From NCBI GenBank assembly GCA_903908715.1, contig CAIVSY010000025.1:51697-115696 (forward strand): a stretch of 64,000 bases of DNA, given 5' to 3'. Positions 26,282 to 34,844 of the stretch are shown in pieces. The first letter of the stretch is position 1. Each line of letters opens with the position of its first letter. Source of the stretch: an uncultured bacterium. Lineage in GTDB: Bacteria > Verrucomicrobiota > Kiritimatiellia > CAIKKV01 > CAITUY01. Below the pieces are notes generated by a model. It was not told the DNA's origin. It was given only the letters and a program-made list of their open reading frames with translations, and ran no database searches. A program made the position numbers and the translations under genes.

Positions 26282-26534
26282 GCCCTATCCCCATGAATCC
26301 CAACCGTCTGCAAGGCGGCGCATTTCAGACACGCTTGCCCATCGTACATAACCATCGCCTCATCTTCAACGTTTATAGACACCTTTTTCGCCTTTCCCAC
26401 CTAATCCGAAGTCACTCGATCCGGACAGTTCAAGCAGGCATCCCGCCTTCTCGCGCCGCTCCACAATAGGCAAAAAGAAGCTTGTCGACACTTCACTGCA
26501 ATTATAAGATTGAACAGTGATTCAGGAGCACGCC

Positions 26535-26918
26535 ATGGAACCTCACAGTGAGATCAGCGACAAGGACATGCAGCAGATCCTGCAGTTGCGCAAGAAAATC
26601 GAAGTGCTTGAACAGGCGATGGATACGATCATCAAGCGCACCGACAAGAGCGGCCCGCCCCTCAGCGTTGAAGTTCATCACAGGCGCACCTCAAGAAACA
26701 GCCAGCCCACCCTTCGGGCGCTGATAACCGATATTCTCCGCCAAGCGGGGAAACCACTGAGTGTGTCTGAAATTTATGAAGCCTCACTTACGGCAGGATA
26801 TCACTGGCGGTCTCAGGAACCAATGAACGCATTGAATGTAAAAATGTACACGGACGACACATTCATCAAGGCAACCCCGGGAAAGTTTATCTTGCGAGAT
26901 GCGGCCGGGATAGGTTAA
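26535..26918 (+). CDS. Small stand-alone HARE-HTH protein
   Basis: This 127-residue protein has an N-terminal helical/coiled segment (MQQILQLRKKIEVLEQAMDT), then a basic linker and a winged-helix domain at about 60-123: LITDILRQAGKPLSVSEIY, AGYHWRSQEPMNALNVKMY, TPGKFIL. This matches the HARE-HTH fold found in HB1/ASXL proteins, RNA polymerase delta and some restriction enzymes. DNA binding or an RNA polymerase-associated role is plausible. GGAG lies seven bases before ATG 26535. An in-frame GTG at 26517 is less likely. It is followed after 61 bases by the DUF1844 gene and may share its transcript. Confidence 0.7.
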   Translation: MEPHSEISDKDMQQILQLRKKIEVLEQAMDTIIKRTDKSGPPLSVEVHHRRTSRNSQPTLRALITDILRQAGKPLSVSEIYEASLTAGYHWRSQEPMNALNVKMYTDDTFIKATPGKFILRDAAGIG

Positions 26919-26979
26919 AGGACGGGCCTTTGCGCTTATGAGGCGCCTTCAAATTTCAACCTGACTGGACAGATCCACC

Positions 26980-27345
26980 ATGAGCACAGACCCAACACAG
27001 GACAGCCGTTACAAGAAAATGTTTCTCGAGTTCGTCGCCATGCTGGCCGCGACCACAATGCAGCACATGGGAAAGACGATCAATCCGTTCACCGGCAAGG
27101 TGGAGATTCATCTGGATGCGGCGCAGGCTACGATTGACATGCTGGAAATGCTCGAAGCGAAAACACGGGGGAACAGGGATGCGGAAGAAGAACGTTCTTT
27201 GAAGAACACCCTGACCAATCTCCGGATGAACTTCGTCGAAGTTAAAGCTACGCCGCCCCAGCCCAACCCCGCTTCGGCCCCCCCCGACGCAGGCGCGTCA
27301 GGAACAGCCGAAAAGGAACCGCGCTTCCATAAGTCATACGGCTGA
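26980..27345 (+). CDS. DUF1844 family protein
   Basis: The 121-residue protein matches the DUF1844 family: YKKMFLEFVAMLAATTMQHMGK, then the core VEIHLDAAQATIDMLEMLEAKTRGN and a helix DAEEERSLKNTLTNLRMNFVE. The C-terminal tail is Pro/Ala-rich and disordered. The family is small, helical and widespread in deltaproteobacteria, planctomycetes and PVC groups. Its function is not known to me. It lies downstream of the HARE-HTH gene on the same strand and converges with gnd. Confidence 0.82.
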   Translation: MSTDPTQDSRYKKMFLEFVAMLAATTMQHMGKTINPFTGKVEIHLDAAQATIDMLEMLEAKTRGNRDAEEERSLKNTLTNLRMNFVEVKATPPQPNPASAPPDAGASGTAEKEPRFHKSYG

Positions 27346-27431
27346 AATCCGAACTGTCCCCTTGCAGGAATGGCGTGCGACCTGACAAGGGTGTGTTGCA
27401 CGGTGCCAGACCGATGCAGTGCAGCTGGATG

Positions 27432-28889
27432 TCAGACTACATACGTTGTGCTGGCCGTCTTACCGCCGTGACCGGTCCAGTCGGTATGAAAGAACTCTCC
27501 GCGCGACTTGTCGATCCTTTCATACATATGCGCGCCGAAGTAGTCCCGCTGGGCTTGCAACAAATTCGCAGGCAGGCGCTCACTCCTGTAGGAATCATAG
27601 TAATTGAGCGCCGAACTCATGGAAGGCACCGGGATCCCGAGATCTATGGCTGTCTTAACGACATTACGCCAGGGTTTCTGGGCCTTCGAAATGACGCGCT
27701 TGAAATAACCATCAAGCAGCAGGTTGGCCAGCCTTGGCTTCTTGTCATAGGCAGCCTTAATGTCATCCAGGAACTGGGCGCGAATGATACAACCGCCGCG
27801 CCACATCAATGCTATTTCCCCGAAGTTCAACTTCCACTTGTATTCAGCCGATGCGGCCCTCAGCAACTGGAACCCCTGGGCATAGGAACAGATCTTGGAG
27901 GCATACAGCGCATCGTGAATCTGAGCGACAAGCTTAGCCTTGTCTTTCTTGTAGACCTTGCGAGGTCCCTTCAGTTTTTCACTTGCCAGCACCCGCTCAT
28001 CCTTGATGGCAGAAATGCACCGGGCAAACACTGCCTCTGCGATCTGCGGAATCGCCACACCAAGATCCAGACCAGCCTGTGACGTCCATTTACCTGTTCC
28101 CTTTTGCCCCGCTGTGTCGAGGATCATATCCACCATCGGGCTACCCGTCTGGCTATCCTTAACCGCAAGAATGTCTGCCGTGATCTCAATCAAATAGGAA
28201 TCGAGGACACCCTTATTCCACTCCGCGAAAACGCGATGGATTTCCTCTGCGCTCATTCCCAGGCCTGCCGACATCAGCTGGTACGCTTCGCAAATCAACT
28301 GCATGTCGCCATATTCAATGCCGTTGTGCACCATCTTCACAAAGTGACCGGCGCCATCGGGACCGATCCAGTCACAACACGGCGTCTGACCGCTAACTTT
28401 TGCCGCAATCGCCTGGAAGATGGGCTTCACATGCGGCCACGCCTCGGGATTCCCGCCGGGCATGATTGAAGGCCCCTTTAGAGCCCCCTCCTCCCCCCCG
28501 GAAACCCCGGTTCCAACAAAGAAAATACCCTTCTTGGCCAGACCGGCAGTCCGCCTGACCGTATCAGGATAATGGCTGTTGCCCCCGTCGATCAAAATAT
28601 CGCCAGCCTGCAACAATGGCAGAATCTGGTCGATGAACTCATCCACAGGTTTGCCTGCCTTGACCATAAGCATAATGATTCGGGGCGCCTTGAGCTGGGC
28701 AACCAAATCCTCCATGCTATGACAGCCAATGACTTTCTTCCCTTTACCCCGACCGTTGATGAAGTCGTCCACCTTGCTCACAGTACGATTGTAACACGCA
28801 ACCGTAAAACCATGACTCTCCATATTCAGGATCAAGTTCTCACCCATGACCGCCAAGCCCACTAATCCAATATCCGCTCTTGCTGCCAT
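27432..28889 (-). CDS. gnd: 6-phosphogluconate dehydrogenase, decarboxylating
   Basis: The 485-residue enzyme converts 6-phosphogluconate to ribulose 5-phosphate with release of CO2 in the oxidative pentose phosphate pathway. It has the N-terminal dinucleotide fold ([13 protein letters not shown]), [32 protein letters not shown], the catalytic segment [21 protein letters not shown] and the C-terminal [13 protein letters not shown]. Length matches the long (about 470-480 residue) class. ATG 28889 has AAGGAG upstream. An earlier in-frame start at 28907 lies before that ribosome site. It follows the mannonate oxidoreductase-like gene on the same strand. Confidence 0.97.
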   Translation of the reverse strand: MAARADIGLVGLAVMGENLILNMESHGFTVACYNRTVSKVDDFINGRGKGKKVIGCHSMEDLVAQLKAPRIIMLMVKAGKPVDEFIDQILPLLQAGDILIDGGNSHYPDTVRRTAGLAKKGIFFVGTGVSGGEEGALKGPSIMPGGNPEAWPHVKPIFQAIAAKVSGQTPCCDWIGPDGAGHFVKMVHNGIEYGDMQLICEAYQLMSAGLGMSAEEIHRVFAEWNKGVLDSYLIEITADILAVKDSQTGSPMVDMILDTAGQKGTGKWTSQAGLDLGVAIPQIAEAVFARCISAIKDERVLASEKLKGPRKVYKKDKAKLVAQIHDALYASKICSYAQGFQLLRAASAEYKWKLNFGEIALMWRGGCIIRAQFLDDIKAAYDKKPRLANLLLDGYFKRVISKAQKPWRNVVKTAIDLGIPVPSMSSALNYYDSYRSERLPANLLQAQRDYFGAHMYERIDKSRGEFFHTDWTGHGGKTASTTYVV

Positions 28890-28971
28890 TATCGTCTCTC
28901 CTTCCATGCCTATCCCCTCATTCCGGGGTTAATCGAGATCAACTTCACAGTTCAAACCGCCCGGGGCGACT

Positions 28972-29829
28972 CTAAACCCCGCTGAAAGCATTAAAACCGC
29001 CATCCACGGGAATAACGGTTCCCGTCACAAATCCTGAAGCTCTTTCGCTGCACAACCAGAGCAATGTTCCAGTCAAGTCATTAGCAGAGCCGAACCTGCC
29101 CATCGGGGTGTGCGCGAGAATAGTTGTTCCCCTGGGTGTCAATGCACCATCGTCCTTTGTCAACAAGGCGCGGTTCTGTTCCGTGAGAAAGAAACCCGGA
29201 GCAATGGCATTCACACGAATGCCGACCTTTGAAAAATGCACAGCCAGCCACTGCGTTAAATTACTCACAGCCGCTTTGGCTCCGCTGTACGCAGGTATTT
29301 TGGTCAATGGGGTGAAGGCATTCATGGAGGAAATATTGATCACACATCCTCTGCCAGCCTTTGCCATGGCGCGAGTGAAGACCTGGGTTGGCAACAAGGA
29401 ACCCAGAAAGTTCAGATTAAACACAAACTCTATTCCCTTGGGATCCAGGTCATAGAATGTGGTAATGCCCGCTATAGCGTTCTGCAAGTCCTCAGGCAGA
29501 AGATATTCACGAGTCGTTGTACCCTTGGGATGATTCCCCCCTGCCCCATTTACCAGAATAGTCGCCGAACCAAACGTCTTCTCCACATCGGAATTACACT
29601 GCTCCAAGCTACCTTTGTCCAAGACGTTGCAGGCGAACCCTTCTGCCAAACCTCCCGCAGTTCGAATCTTTTCGGCGACCTTATCTGCGCTTTCCTTACG
29701 CAAATCCGTGACTGCGACTTTCGCGCCTGACTCGGCCAATGCTTGAGCCATACAACTGCATAGGATTCCGCCGCCGCCTGTCACAACCGCTACTTCACCG
29801 GAAAGATCGACTGTAAACGGCACTGCCAT
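28972..29829 (-). CDS. SDR oxidoreductase, D-mannonate oxidoreductase-like
   Basis: The 285-residue short-chain dehydrogenase has the VAVVTGGGGILCSCMA cofactor loop, LVNGAGGNHPKGTT, the catalytic Ser and Tyr-x3-Lys in INISSMNAF...AYSGAKAA, and the long APGFFLTEQNRALL segment. That last segment is typical of the SDR-type fructuronate reductase/mannonate oxidoreductases, for example the Thermotoga type. It would reduce D-fructuronate to D-mannonate in hexuronate breakdown. ATG 29829 follows AAAGG. The longer open frame upstream is not supported. No uxaC or uxuA lies nearby, so the uronate assignment rests on sequence alone. The next gene, gnd, is 82 bases away on the same strand. Confidence 0.8.
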   Translation of the reverse strand: MAVPFTVDLSGEVAVVTGGGGILCSCMAQALAESGAKVAVTDLRKESADKVAEKIRTAGGLAEGFACNVLDKGSLEQCNSDVEKTFGSATILVNGAGGNHPKGTTTREYLLPEDLQNAIAGITTFYDLDPKGIEFVFNLNFLGSLLPTQVFTRAMAKAGRGCVINISSMNAFTPLTKIPAYSGAKAAVSNLTQWLAVHFSKVGIRVNAIAPGFFLTEQNRALLTKDDGALTPRGTTILAHTPMGRFGSANDLTGTLLWLCSERASGFVTGTVIPVDGGFNAFSGV

Positions 29830-29915
29830 AAGATCTAACCTTTCAATCAAAATGGATTCAAAAACAATAATTGAAATAATACATGAACCGCATGAATTGC
29901 CAATAACTTTAAAAC

Positions 29916-30998
29916 TCAAACGATTGAGGTTGTTTTCCCGTGTCGCGTCAGCGTCAGGAAAATTCTTCGACTGACAGTAGACATCGGGATCTTTTCGATC
30001 TCTGACAGCGGGGCCCATCTCGCACAACGATTTAATATTGTCTTAACTGAACCCCTTCTCCATGTACAGGAAAACGCATTTACAGTGACGCAAAAATGAG
30101 AATAGGCATGCTTAAAGGAAATGACATGATTGATGGATCCTGAATGAAGACCCGTGTATGAAAGAAGGGCTTTCGCTGCCATCCTGGAATCAATATTACC
30201 ATCGACACGCAACCTCGGGAACTCCCATAATCCATGTAACATATTCCCCCTGTATTTGTTAACAATAAGGTATCTGCCATTTTTGGAGATGGCTCCCGCT
30301 ACTTCTTGATAATGCGGTACCGCTTCCTTCTCCCTCTTTACTGGGCATAGATTGATCCCGTTTTTACGAAAAGAAATGCATTCATATTTAAGAGGACATA
30401 AATGACATTTTGTCTTTCGCGGCAGGCATAGTGTGGCCCCAATCTCCATCAATGCTTGATTAAAATGTGACGGATTTACCGATCGGATCATTGGCGACAG
30501 CATTTCCTGTATGTTTCTAATTGCTGAGGAACGAGTTGCGAATGCTACGTTCCCCCTGAATCTCGACATTACACGGAGTACATTCCCGTCCACAGCCGGA
30601 ACACGCTCCCCAGAAGAGATACTGGCTATAGCGGCAGCAGTATAAGGCCCTATGCCTGGTAAGGTCATCCAGTCCCGGGATGTTTTCGGTAATTCTCCTC
30701 CATTCTTTCCAGCGATCAATCGCGCGGCCTCATGAAGATGCTTGACTCTCGCATAGTACCCAAGGCCCTCCCATACCAACAGGGCGTCCTCCAGTTTGGC
30801 CATTGCCAGCGCATGAACATCTGGGAATCTCTTAACAAAACGATTGAAGTATGGAACAACCGTTGACACCCGCGTTTGCTGCAGCATGACCTCACTGATC
30901 CAGACGTTGTAGGGCGACGGGTCGTCTCTCCAAGGCATGTTGCGATGGCCCTTCACAAACCATCGGGTAATTCTTGCCGGCCATTTCTCAACCAACAC
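29916..30998 (-). CDS. mutY: A/G-specific adenine DNA glycosylase
   Basis: This enzyme removes adenine mispaired with 8-oxoguanine. Visible motifs are the N-terminal WF...MPWRDDPSPY, the catalytic Glu in SEVMLQQTRV, the helix-hairpin-helix LPGIGPYTAAAIASI with its Asp in VPAVDGNVLRV, and the 4Fe-4S cluster Cys set in CLPRKTKCHLCPLKYEC. A C-terminal NUDIX-like 8-oxoG recognition domain follows (about 240-360). The start is uncertain: GTG 30998 gives a normal-length N-terminus, while an in-frame TTG at 31049 adds 17 residues. Base composition is clearly more AT-rich than in neighbouring operons. It lies 86 bases upstream of the SDR on the same strand. Confidence 0.93.
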   Translation of the reverse strand: MLVEKWPARITRWFVKGHRNMPWRDDPSPYNVWISEVMLQQTRVSTVVPYFNRFVKRFPDVHALAMAKLEDALLVWEGLGYYARVKHLHEAARLIAGKNGGELPKTSRDWMTLPGIGPYTAAAIASISSGERVPAVDGNVLRVMSRFRGNVAFATRSSAIRNIQEMLSPMIRSVNPSHFNQALMEIGATLCLPRKTKCHLCPLKYECISFRKNGINLCPVKREKEAVPHYQEVAGAISKNGRYLIVNKYRGNMLHGLWEFPRLRVDGNIDSRMAAKALLSYTGLHSGSINHVISFKHAYSHFCVTVNAFSCTWRRGSVKTILNRCARWAPLSEIEKIPMSTVSRRIFLTLTRHGKTTSIV

Positions 30999-31211
30999 GG
31001 CGCACCATCCGCAAGCACCCTGCCTGCAAGGATCTAAAATTAACTCCAAGGCCCAAACTCTTCATGATTACATCCATATCTTCACCCGCCATTTCTACAA
31101 TACAACCCCTCTGCCAATCAGCCAAAATAGTTTCTTGCCGACTTGACAAACTTCTGATTTATTCATGGTGACAGCAATCAATTTCCTGCCTGTTATATAG
31201 GATCTTGGCGC

Positions 31212-32222
31212 ATGAAGAATATCCAAGCCTTGATGAAGTTGTTCCAAGCAGATCGCAATGATGTGATTGGCCTTGATTTTGGCGTTTCAGGGATCAAAGC
31301 TGTCCGAGTCAAGAAGACCGAAGACAAGCTTACTCTTCTGGCTGCAGATATTCTGCCCGCATTGTCCACAGTAGCCCCTGCAACCAATCTTTCAATCCCA
31401 CGCCCTTTGCAAGCCCGTTACGCCGCGATCGCAACCTCGGCCCCGGGTGCCGTTGTCAAACTGCTCACACTGCCAAGCCACTCTGAAAAACCCATTGATA
31501 CTCATGTTAACGAATTGATGGGTCTCGGAGACAGTGCTGATTTCCGTTTAGGCTATGAACATGTTTTCGACAGCCGGACTGAGCGGCGCGTTCTTGCCGC
31601 GGCTCTTCCAGATGCCTCAGGCCGCACGCTGTGCCGCCTCTTCCCTAGCGGAATACCCGCTCCCTGTTCTGTCGAGATTTCAGGCCTGGCGAGCATCACT
31701 GCGTTTACCCGTGGCCCCGGCGCCAAGCATAAGGGCGACACAGTGGCAATCATGGATTTCGGGGCAACAACCACTTACGTGGCCTTTCTCAGCAAAGGGG
31801 TCATGTCCTTGATCCGGAAATTTGACTTCGGGTCCATACCTATCTTGAAGAAACTACAGGAATCCCTGGGCGTGGATGAAGACGTGGCATTTGGGATCCT
31901 GAACGACCAGTCGTTCGACATCAGCAAGATTCTGCGGCAAACCATGGAATCCTTCCTTCAGCAAATGACCATTTCCTGGGACTTTGTCGAGAGGCGAGAG
32001 AATAACCCTATTACTCATTTCTATGCTTGTGGTGGTCTCACATCCCTGAAAAGCTGGCGGGACGAGGTTAAGGAGATTACAGGCCACGAGCCAACCACTT
32101 GGGATCCTTTCGAATCGCTTGAAGTGCAGTCCGGCAGCATCCCTTCCAAGTGGAAGGGCCAGGAATCACGTTTCACAGCCTCTGTGGGCGCAGCCCTTGG
32201 CGCCATGATGGGAAATCAGTGA
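31212..32222 (+). CDS. pilM: PilM-like actin-fold assembly ATPase
   Basis: The 336-residue cytoplasmic protein has the actin/FtsA-like fold of PilM. It opens with DVIGLDFGVSGIKAVRVKK (phosphate 1 loop), has MDFGATTTYVAFLSKG (phosphate 2) and YACGGLTSL (adenosine loop). PilM links the inner-membrane PilN/PilO pair to the pilus or secretion motor. The stop shares a base with the start of the PilN-like gene (TGATG). It heads the run pilM-N-O-P, lipoprotein, mosaic protein and secretin, all on one strand with coupled or short gaps, so one operon is likely. Motor ATPase and pilin genes are not in this window. Confidence 0.85.
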   Translation: MKNIQALMKLFQADRNDVIGLDFGVSGIKAVRVKKTEDKLTLLAADILPALSTVAPATNLSIPRPLQARYAAIATSAPGAVVKLLTLPSHSEKPIDTHVNELMGLGDSADFRLGYEHVFDSRTERRVLAAALPDASGRTLCRLFPSGIPAPCSVEISGLASITAFTRGPGAKHKGDTVAIMDFGATTTYVAFLSKGVMSLIRKFDFGSIPILKKLQESLGVDEDVAFGILNDQSFDISKILRQTMESFLQQMTISWDFVERRENNPITHFYACGGLTSLKSWRDEVKEITGHEPTTWDPFESLEVQSGSIPSKWKGQESRFTASVGAALGAMMGNQ

Positions 32223-32830
32223 TGCATATCAACCTCATATTGGAAAACGAGCAACGCAGCGCGAGTCCTGTTTCGCTGTCCATGTTGATCCGGATTGTGA
32301 GCGGCACCATCGTCACTGCCCTTGTTTTATGGATCGTGTCGATCTATGTATCGTACCGGGAACTCCAGAACAATGTGAGATACTGCGACACCGAATGGAC
32401 CCAGACAGAACCAAAACACTTGGCGGCAAAACAGCTGCGCGAAGACCTGATCCAGAAATCGGCCAAGCTGAAGGAAATTCAAGGATGGCGTTCCACACGT
32501 ATTGAATGGGGACGGCAACTGGAGAACATTCAGGCCATTACTCCGACAATGATCCAACTCACTGAACTACGTCTGAGTCAGGACAACCTGATGCTGTCCA
32601 ATAACATACCCGCCCGCTTTTTCGATCTCCGGATTTCCGGCAGGACAGGCAGTGCACGCTCCGAAGTCAATGTCAGTGGGTTTCAAGAGGCTCTTTTCAA
32701 GCAGCCGCCATTTGACAAGTTTGTGGAGTCGGTCAACATCCCATCCGGCGCATTCCGTCAGGACCCCATCACTAAGACCGATCGCATTTTTGAGATTGTC
32801 TGCAAGTACAACCCGAGGTCCTTCGAATGA
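32222..32830 (+). CDS. pilN: PilN-like inner-membrane assembly protein
   Basis: This 202-residue protein has a short cytoplasmic N-terminus (MHINLILENEQRS) of the kind that docks on PilM. One membrane span follows (about 25-46: VSGTIVTALVLWIVSIYV), then a coiled-coil stretch and a periplasmic domain around TPTMIQLTELRLSQDNLML. The layout and position between PilM- and PilO-like genes support PilN rather than sequence identity. The ATG overlaps the pilM stop, and its own stop overlaps the next start by four bases. It would form the inner-membrane platform with PilO. Confidence 0.75.
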   Translation: MHINLILENEQRSASPVSLSMLIRIVSGTIVTALVLWIVSIYVSYRELQNNVRYCDTEWTQTEPKHLAAKQLREDLIQKSAKLKEIQGWRSTRIEWGRQLENIQAITPTMIQLTELRLSQDNLMLSNNIPARFFDLRISGRTGSARSEVNVSGFQEALFKQPPFDKFVESVNIPSGAFRQDPITKTDRIFEIVCKYNPRSFE

Positions 32831-33465
32831 AATTGCCTGAAAACAAAAAGGATCGCATACAGGTATTCGTACTGATCGGGATAGGCTTCGTGGCGGTATT
32901 ATATGCCATCGTCCAGCTTGTCATATCCCCCTATTTGGCATCCAAGCAAAAACTTCGGGAGACACTTCGGCAAAAGCAGGAGAAACTGGAAAAGGCGCAG
33001 CGAGAATTGAATTTTGCGCCAAACATCAAGACGGAGTTTGATTCGGTCACTGCGGAACTTGACAAGATTATTGAAGCCAATGTCCTGCGGCCTATTCTGG
33101 GGTCCTATCTTGTTGGCGTCTCGGAAACCCTCGAAACACAAGCACGCTTGTGCAGCATCAAGTTGGACGAGATTACGGAAATCGGGATCCGCGAGTTGCC
33201 CCGGGCCGGGAAGAAAGACACCGCGGTACGGAATTTCAAGTCGTATGCGGTCCAGGTCACCGCTACCGTATCCTACGAGCAAGCCACCTCGTTCATGAAC
33301 AAACTCGAAGAGTTGAATCCCTATCTTTGCATCTCCGATATACGCCTCACAGGTCAGACGGAGAATCCTGAACGTCATCGACTGGTGATGCGTATTGAAT
33401 GGCCGATTGAGACGGATTTCTCAAAGGAACCCCCTCCACCAGCCGGCCGGGGAGGCAAGTCATGA
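32827..33465 (+). CDS. pilO: PilO-like inner-membrane assembly protein
   Basis: The 212-residue protein has one N-terminal membrane span (about 11-35: VFVLIGIGFVAVLYAIVQLVI) and a coiled coil (KQKLRETLRQKQEKLEKAQRE). A periplasmic ferredoxin-like domain follows (AVQVTATVSYEQATSFMNKLEELNPYLCISDIRL), the pattern of PilO. The four-base overlaps at both ends (ATGA) show tight coupling with the PilN- and PilP-like genes. Function as the PilN partner in the alignment complex is inferred from family and order. Confidence 0.78.
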   Translation: MKLPENKKDRIQVFVLIGIGFVAVLYAIVQLVISPYLASKQKLRETLRQKQEKLEKAQRELNFAPNIKTEFDSVTAELDKIIEANVLRPILGSYLVGVSETLETQARLCSIKLDEITEIGIRELPRAGKKDTAVRNFKSYAVQVTATVSYEQATSFMNKLEELNPYLCISDIRLTGQTENPERHRLVMRIEWPIETDFSKEPPPPAGRGGKS

Positions 33466-34046
33466 GATACACATCCCTGAAAACTGCTAGACTGGTACTG
33501 ATCGGTTGCCTTGCATGCCCCGCCATTCTGATTGGCCAGAGTCTTCCCATTCCTATTCCCTCGCCTGTTGGGGGTCCAGGTTTACCACCTCCCCTCGCCC
33601 CGCCAGAAAATGAGCCCCAATCCACAGATCCATCCGGGGTGCAAGAACCGGCAACCACAGCATCACAGACCCACAGCGATTTGCCATCCAGCACCACCGC
33701 AGACCTTAAGCGAGACCCTTTCTGGCCCGTTGGCTACACGCCGAAACCGATTGTCACAGCCGCAACAACAAATACAGGGTCCGTGAAAACTGCGGTAAGC
33801 GAGGAAAAACCAGTTCCTATCAACTGGGAAGCCGCACGGAAAAATCTTGATATTCGCGGCATCAGCCTTATTGGCCGCGACAAACAAACCAATACAGCCA
33901 ATTACTTGGCTGTAATCGGAGGCAAGGTCGTGGAAGTCGGCGATTCCGTATCCGCGACGTATATGTCTCGCGTTTATCGCTGGAGGGTTACATCCATTGG
34001 CCCTGAAGGAATTTCCCTTTCTAAACTGGAAGTGCGCCCCGAATAG
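33462..34046 (+). CDS. pilP: PilP-like periplasmic protein
   Basis: This 194-residue exported protein has a signal sequence (LVLIGCLACPAILIGQS), a Pro-rich disordered segment (about 27-75) and a C-terminal beta domain. That domain (about 120-194: LDIRGISLIGRDKQTNTANYLAVIGGKVVEVGDSVS, YRWRVTSIGPEGISL) has the layout of PilP/GspC homology-region domains. PilP connects PilN/PilO to the secretin. It overlaps pilO by four bases. A short gap follows before the lipoprotein gene. The cysteine in the signal region (LIGCLAC) could allow lipidation. Confidence 0.72.
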   Translation: MRYTSLKTARLVLIGCLACPAILIGQSLPIPIPSPVGGPGLPPPLAPPENEPQSTDPSGVQEPATTASQTHSDLPSSTTADLKRDPFWPVGYTPKPIVTAATTNTGSVKTAVSEEKPVPINWEAARKNLDIRGISLIGRDKQTNTANYLAVIGGKVVEVGDSVSATYMSRVYRWRVTSIGPEGISLSKLEVRPE

Positions 34047-34169
34047 GGGGAGCCTTTTCAATCGTCCTTGCATATGATGTTGGATGGCAGTGTGGAGTCT
34101 TGGCGCCTTAAGGCGAAATGGGAGAATGTTGTCTGTTGTGCCCCTTGTTTTCTTAACGGAGAAAAAAAC

Positions 34170-34814
34170 ATGAAGAAACAGTGCAAGTGGAATGTGTTGA
34201 GTATCGTTGGTCTTCTGGCATTGAGTCTCCTGAGTGGAGGTTGCGACGACCCCTCGACCAGTGAGCTCGACAACTATTTTGAAAGCCACCCCTTCGTCAA
34301 CGACCCTCGGGCCTCCGCAACAAAGATCGTCAGCGTCAGTCCGTCTTCGGCATCCATCAGCACAGTCGGAAGCCGTGTCGTTTTCCGTGCCAGCGGAGGA
34401 GGCGGGGGATATACTTGGGATGTCTCCAGCTCTACTGCCGGCACCATCACCCCTAGCGGCAGTGCTCAGGCCGTGTATGTGGCGCAGACCGTTGCAAATA
34501 ATGAAGTCGTTGTATATGACCGTTCCGGCAACGCCGCCATCGCTTATATTAGCATCGGCGATTCCGTTGAACTCGAAATGACCATCACAGCTGAACCTCA
34601 GACAATTTCGACGGATGGCAATCTCTCGGTTCTGACCGTCTCCGGCGGAACACCTCCTTATGTGTGGACGGTAGCCGACTCATTGCGCGGCGATTTCCCC
34701 TCCGGGAACACCGGCACCAGCGTCGTCTACCGCAGGTACGATGCGGGCGACAATGCCGTAACAGTCACAGATGGAAACGGGACCAGTGTCAGCCTGATCT
34801 TGAGCCAACCTTAA
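34170..34814 (+). CDS. Lipoprotein with Ig-like (BIG-type) domains
   Basis: The 214-residue protein has a signal peptide ending in LLSGGC, a lipoprotein processing site, so it is probably anchored in the outer membrane. Two beta-sandwich repeats follow: VSVSPSSASISTVGSRVVFRASGGGGGYTWDVS and TITAEPQTISTDGNLSVLTVSGGTPPYVWTV. Such repeats are typical of bacterial Ig-like or cadherin-like surface proteins. GGAG lies eight bases before ATG 34170. It sits between the PilP-like gene and the giant mosaic protein, so it may act as a pilotin or as a surface adaptor for that machine. This is inference from position. Confidence 0.75.
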   Translation: MKKQCKWNVLSIVGLLALSLLSGGCDDPSTSELDNYFESHPFVNDPRASATKIVSVSPSSASISTVGSRVVFRASGGGGGYTWDVSSSTAGTITPSGSAQAVYVAQTVANNEVVVYDRSGNAAIAYISIGDSVELEMTITAEPQTISTDGNLSVLTVSGGTPPYVWTVADSLRGDFPSGNTGTSVVYRRYDAGDNAVTVTDGNGTSVSLILSQP

Positions 34815-34844
34815 GTCGAACAAATGGCGTGAAGGAGAGCAACT

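Noticed and set aside
34105..34116. Perfect palindrome CGCCTTAAGGCG between pilP and the lipoprotein gene
   Set aside because: It has no loop and no T-run. A single 12-base palindrome is not enough to call a terminator or operator.
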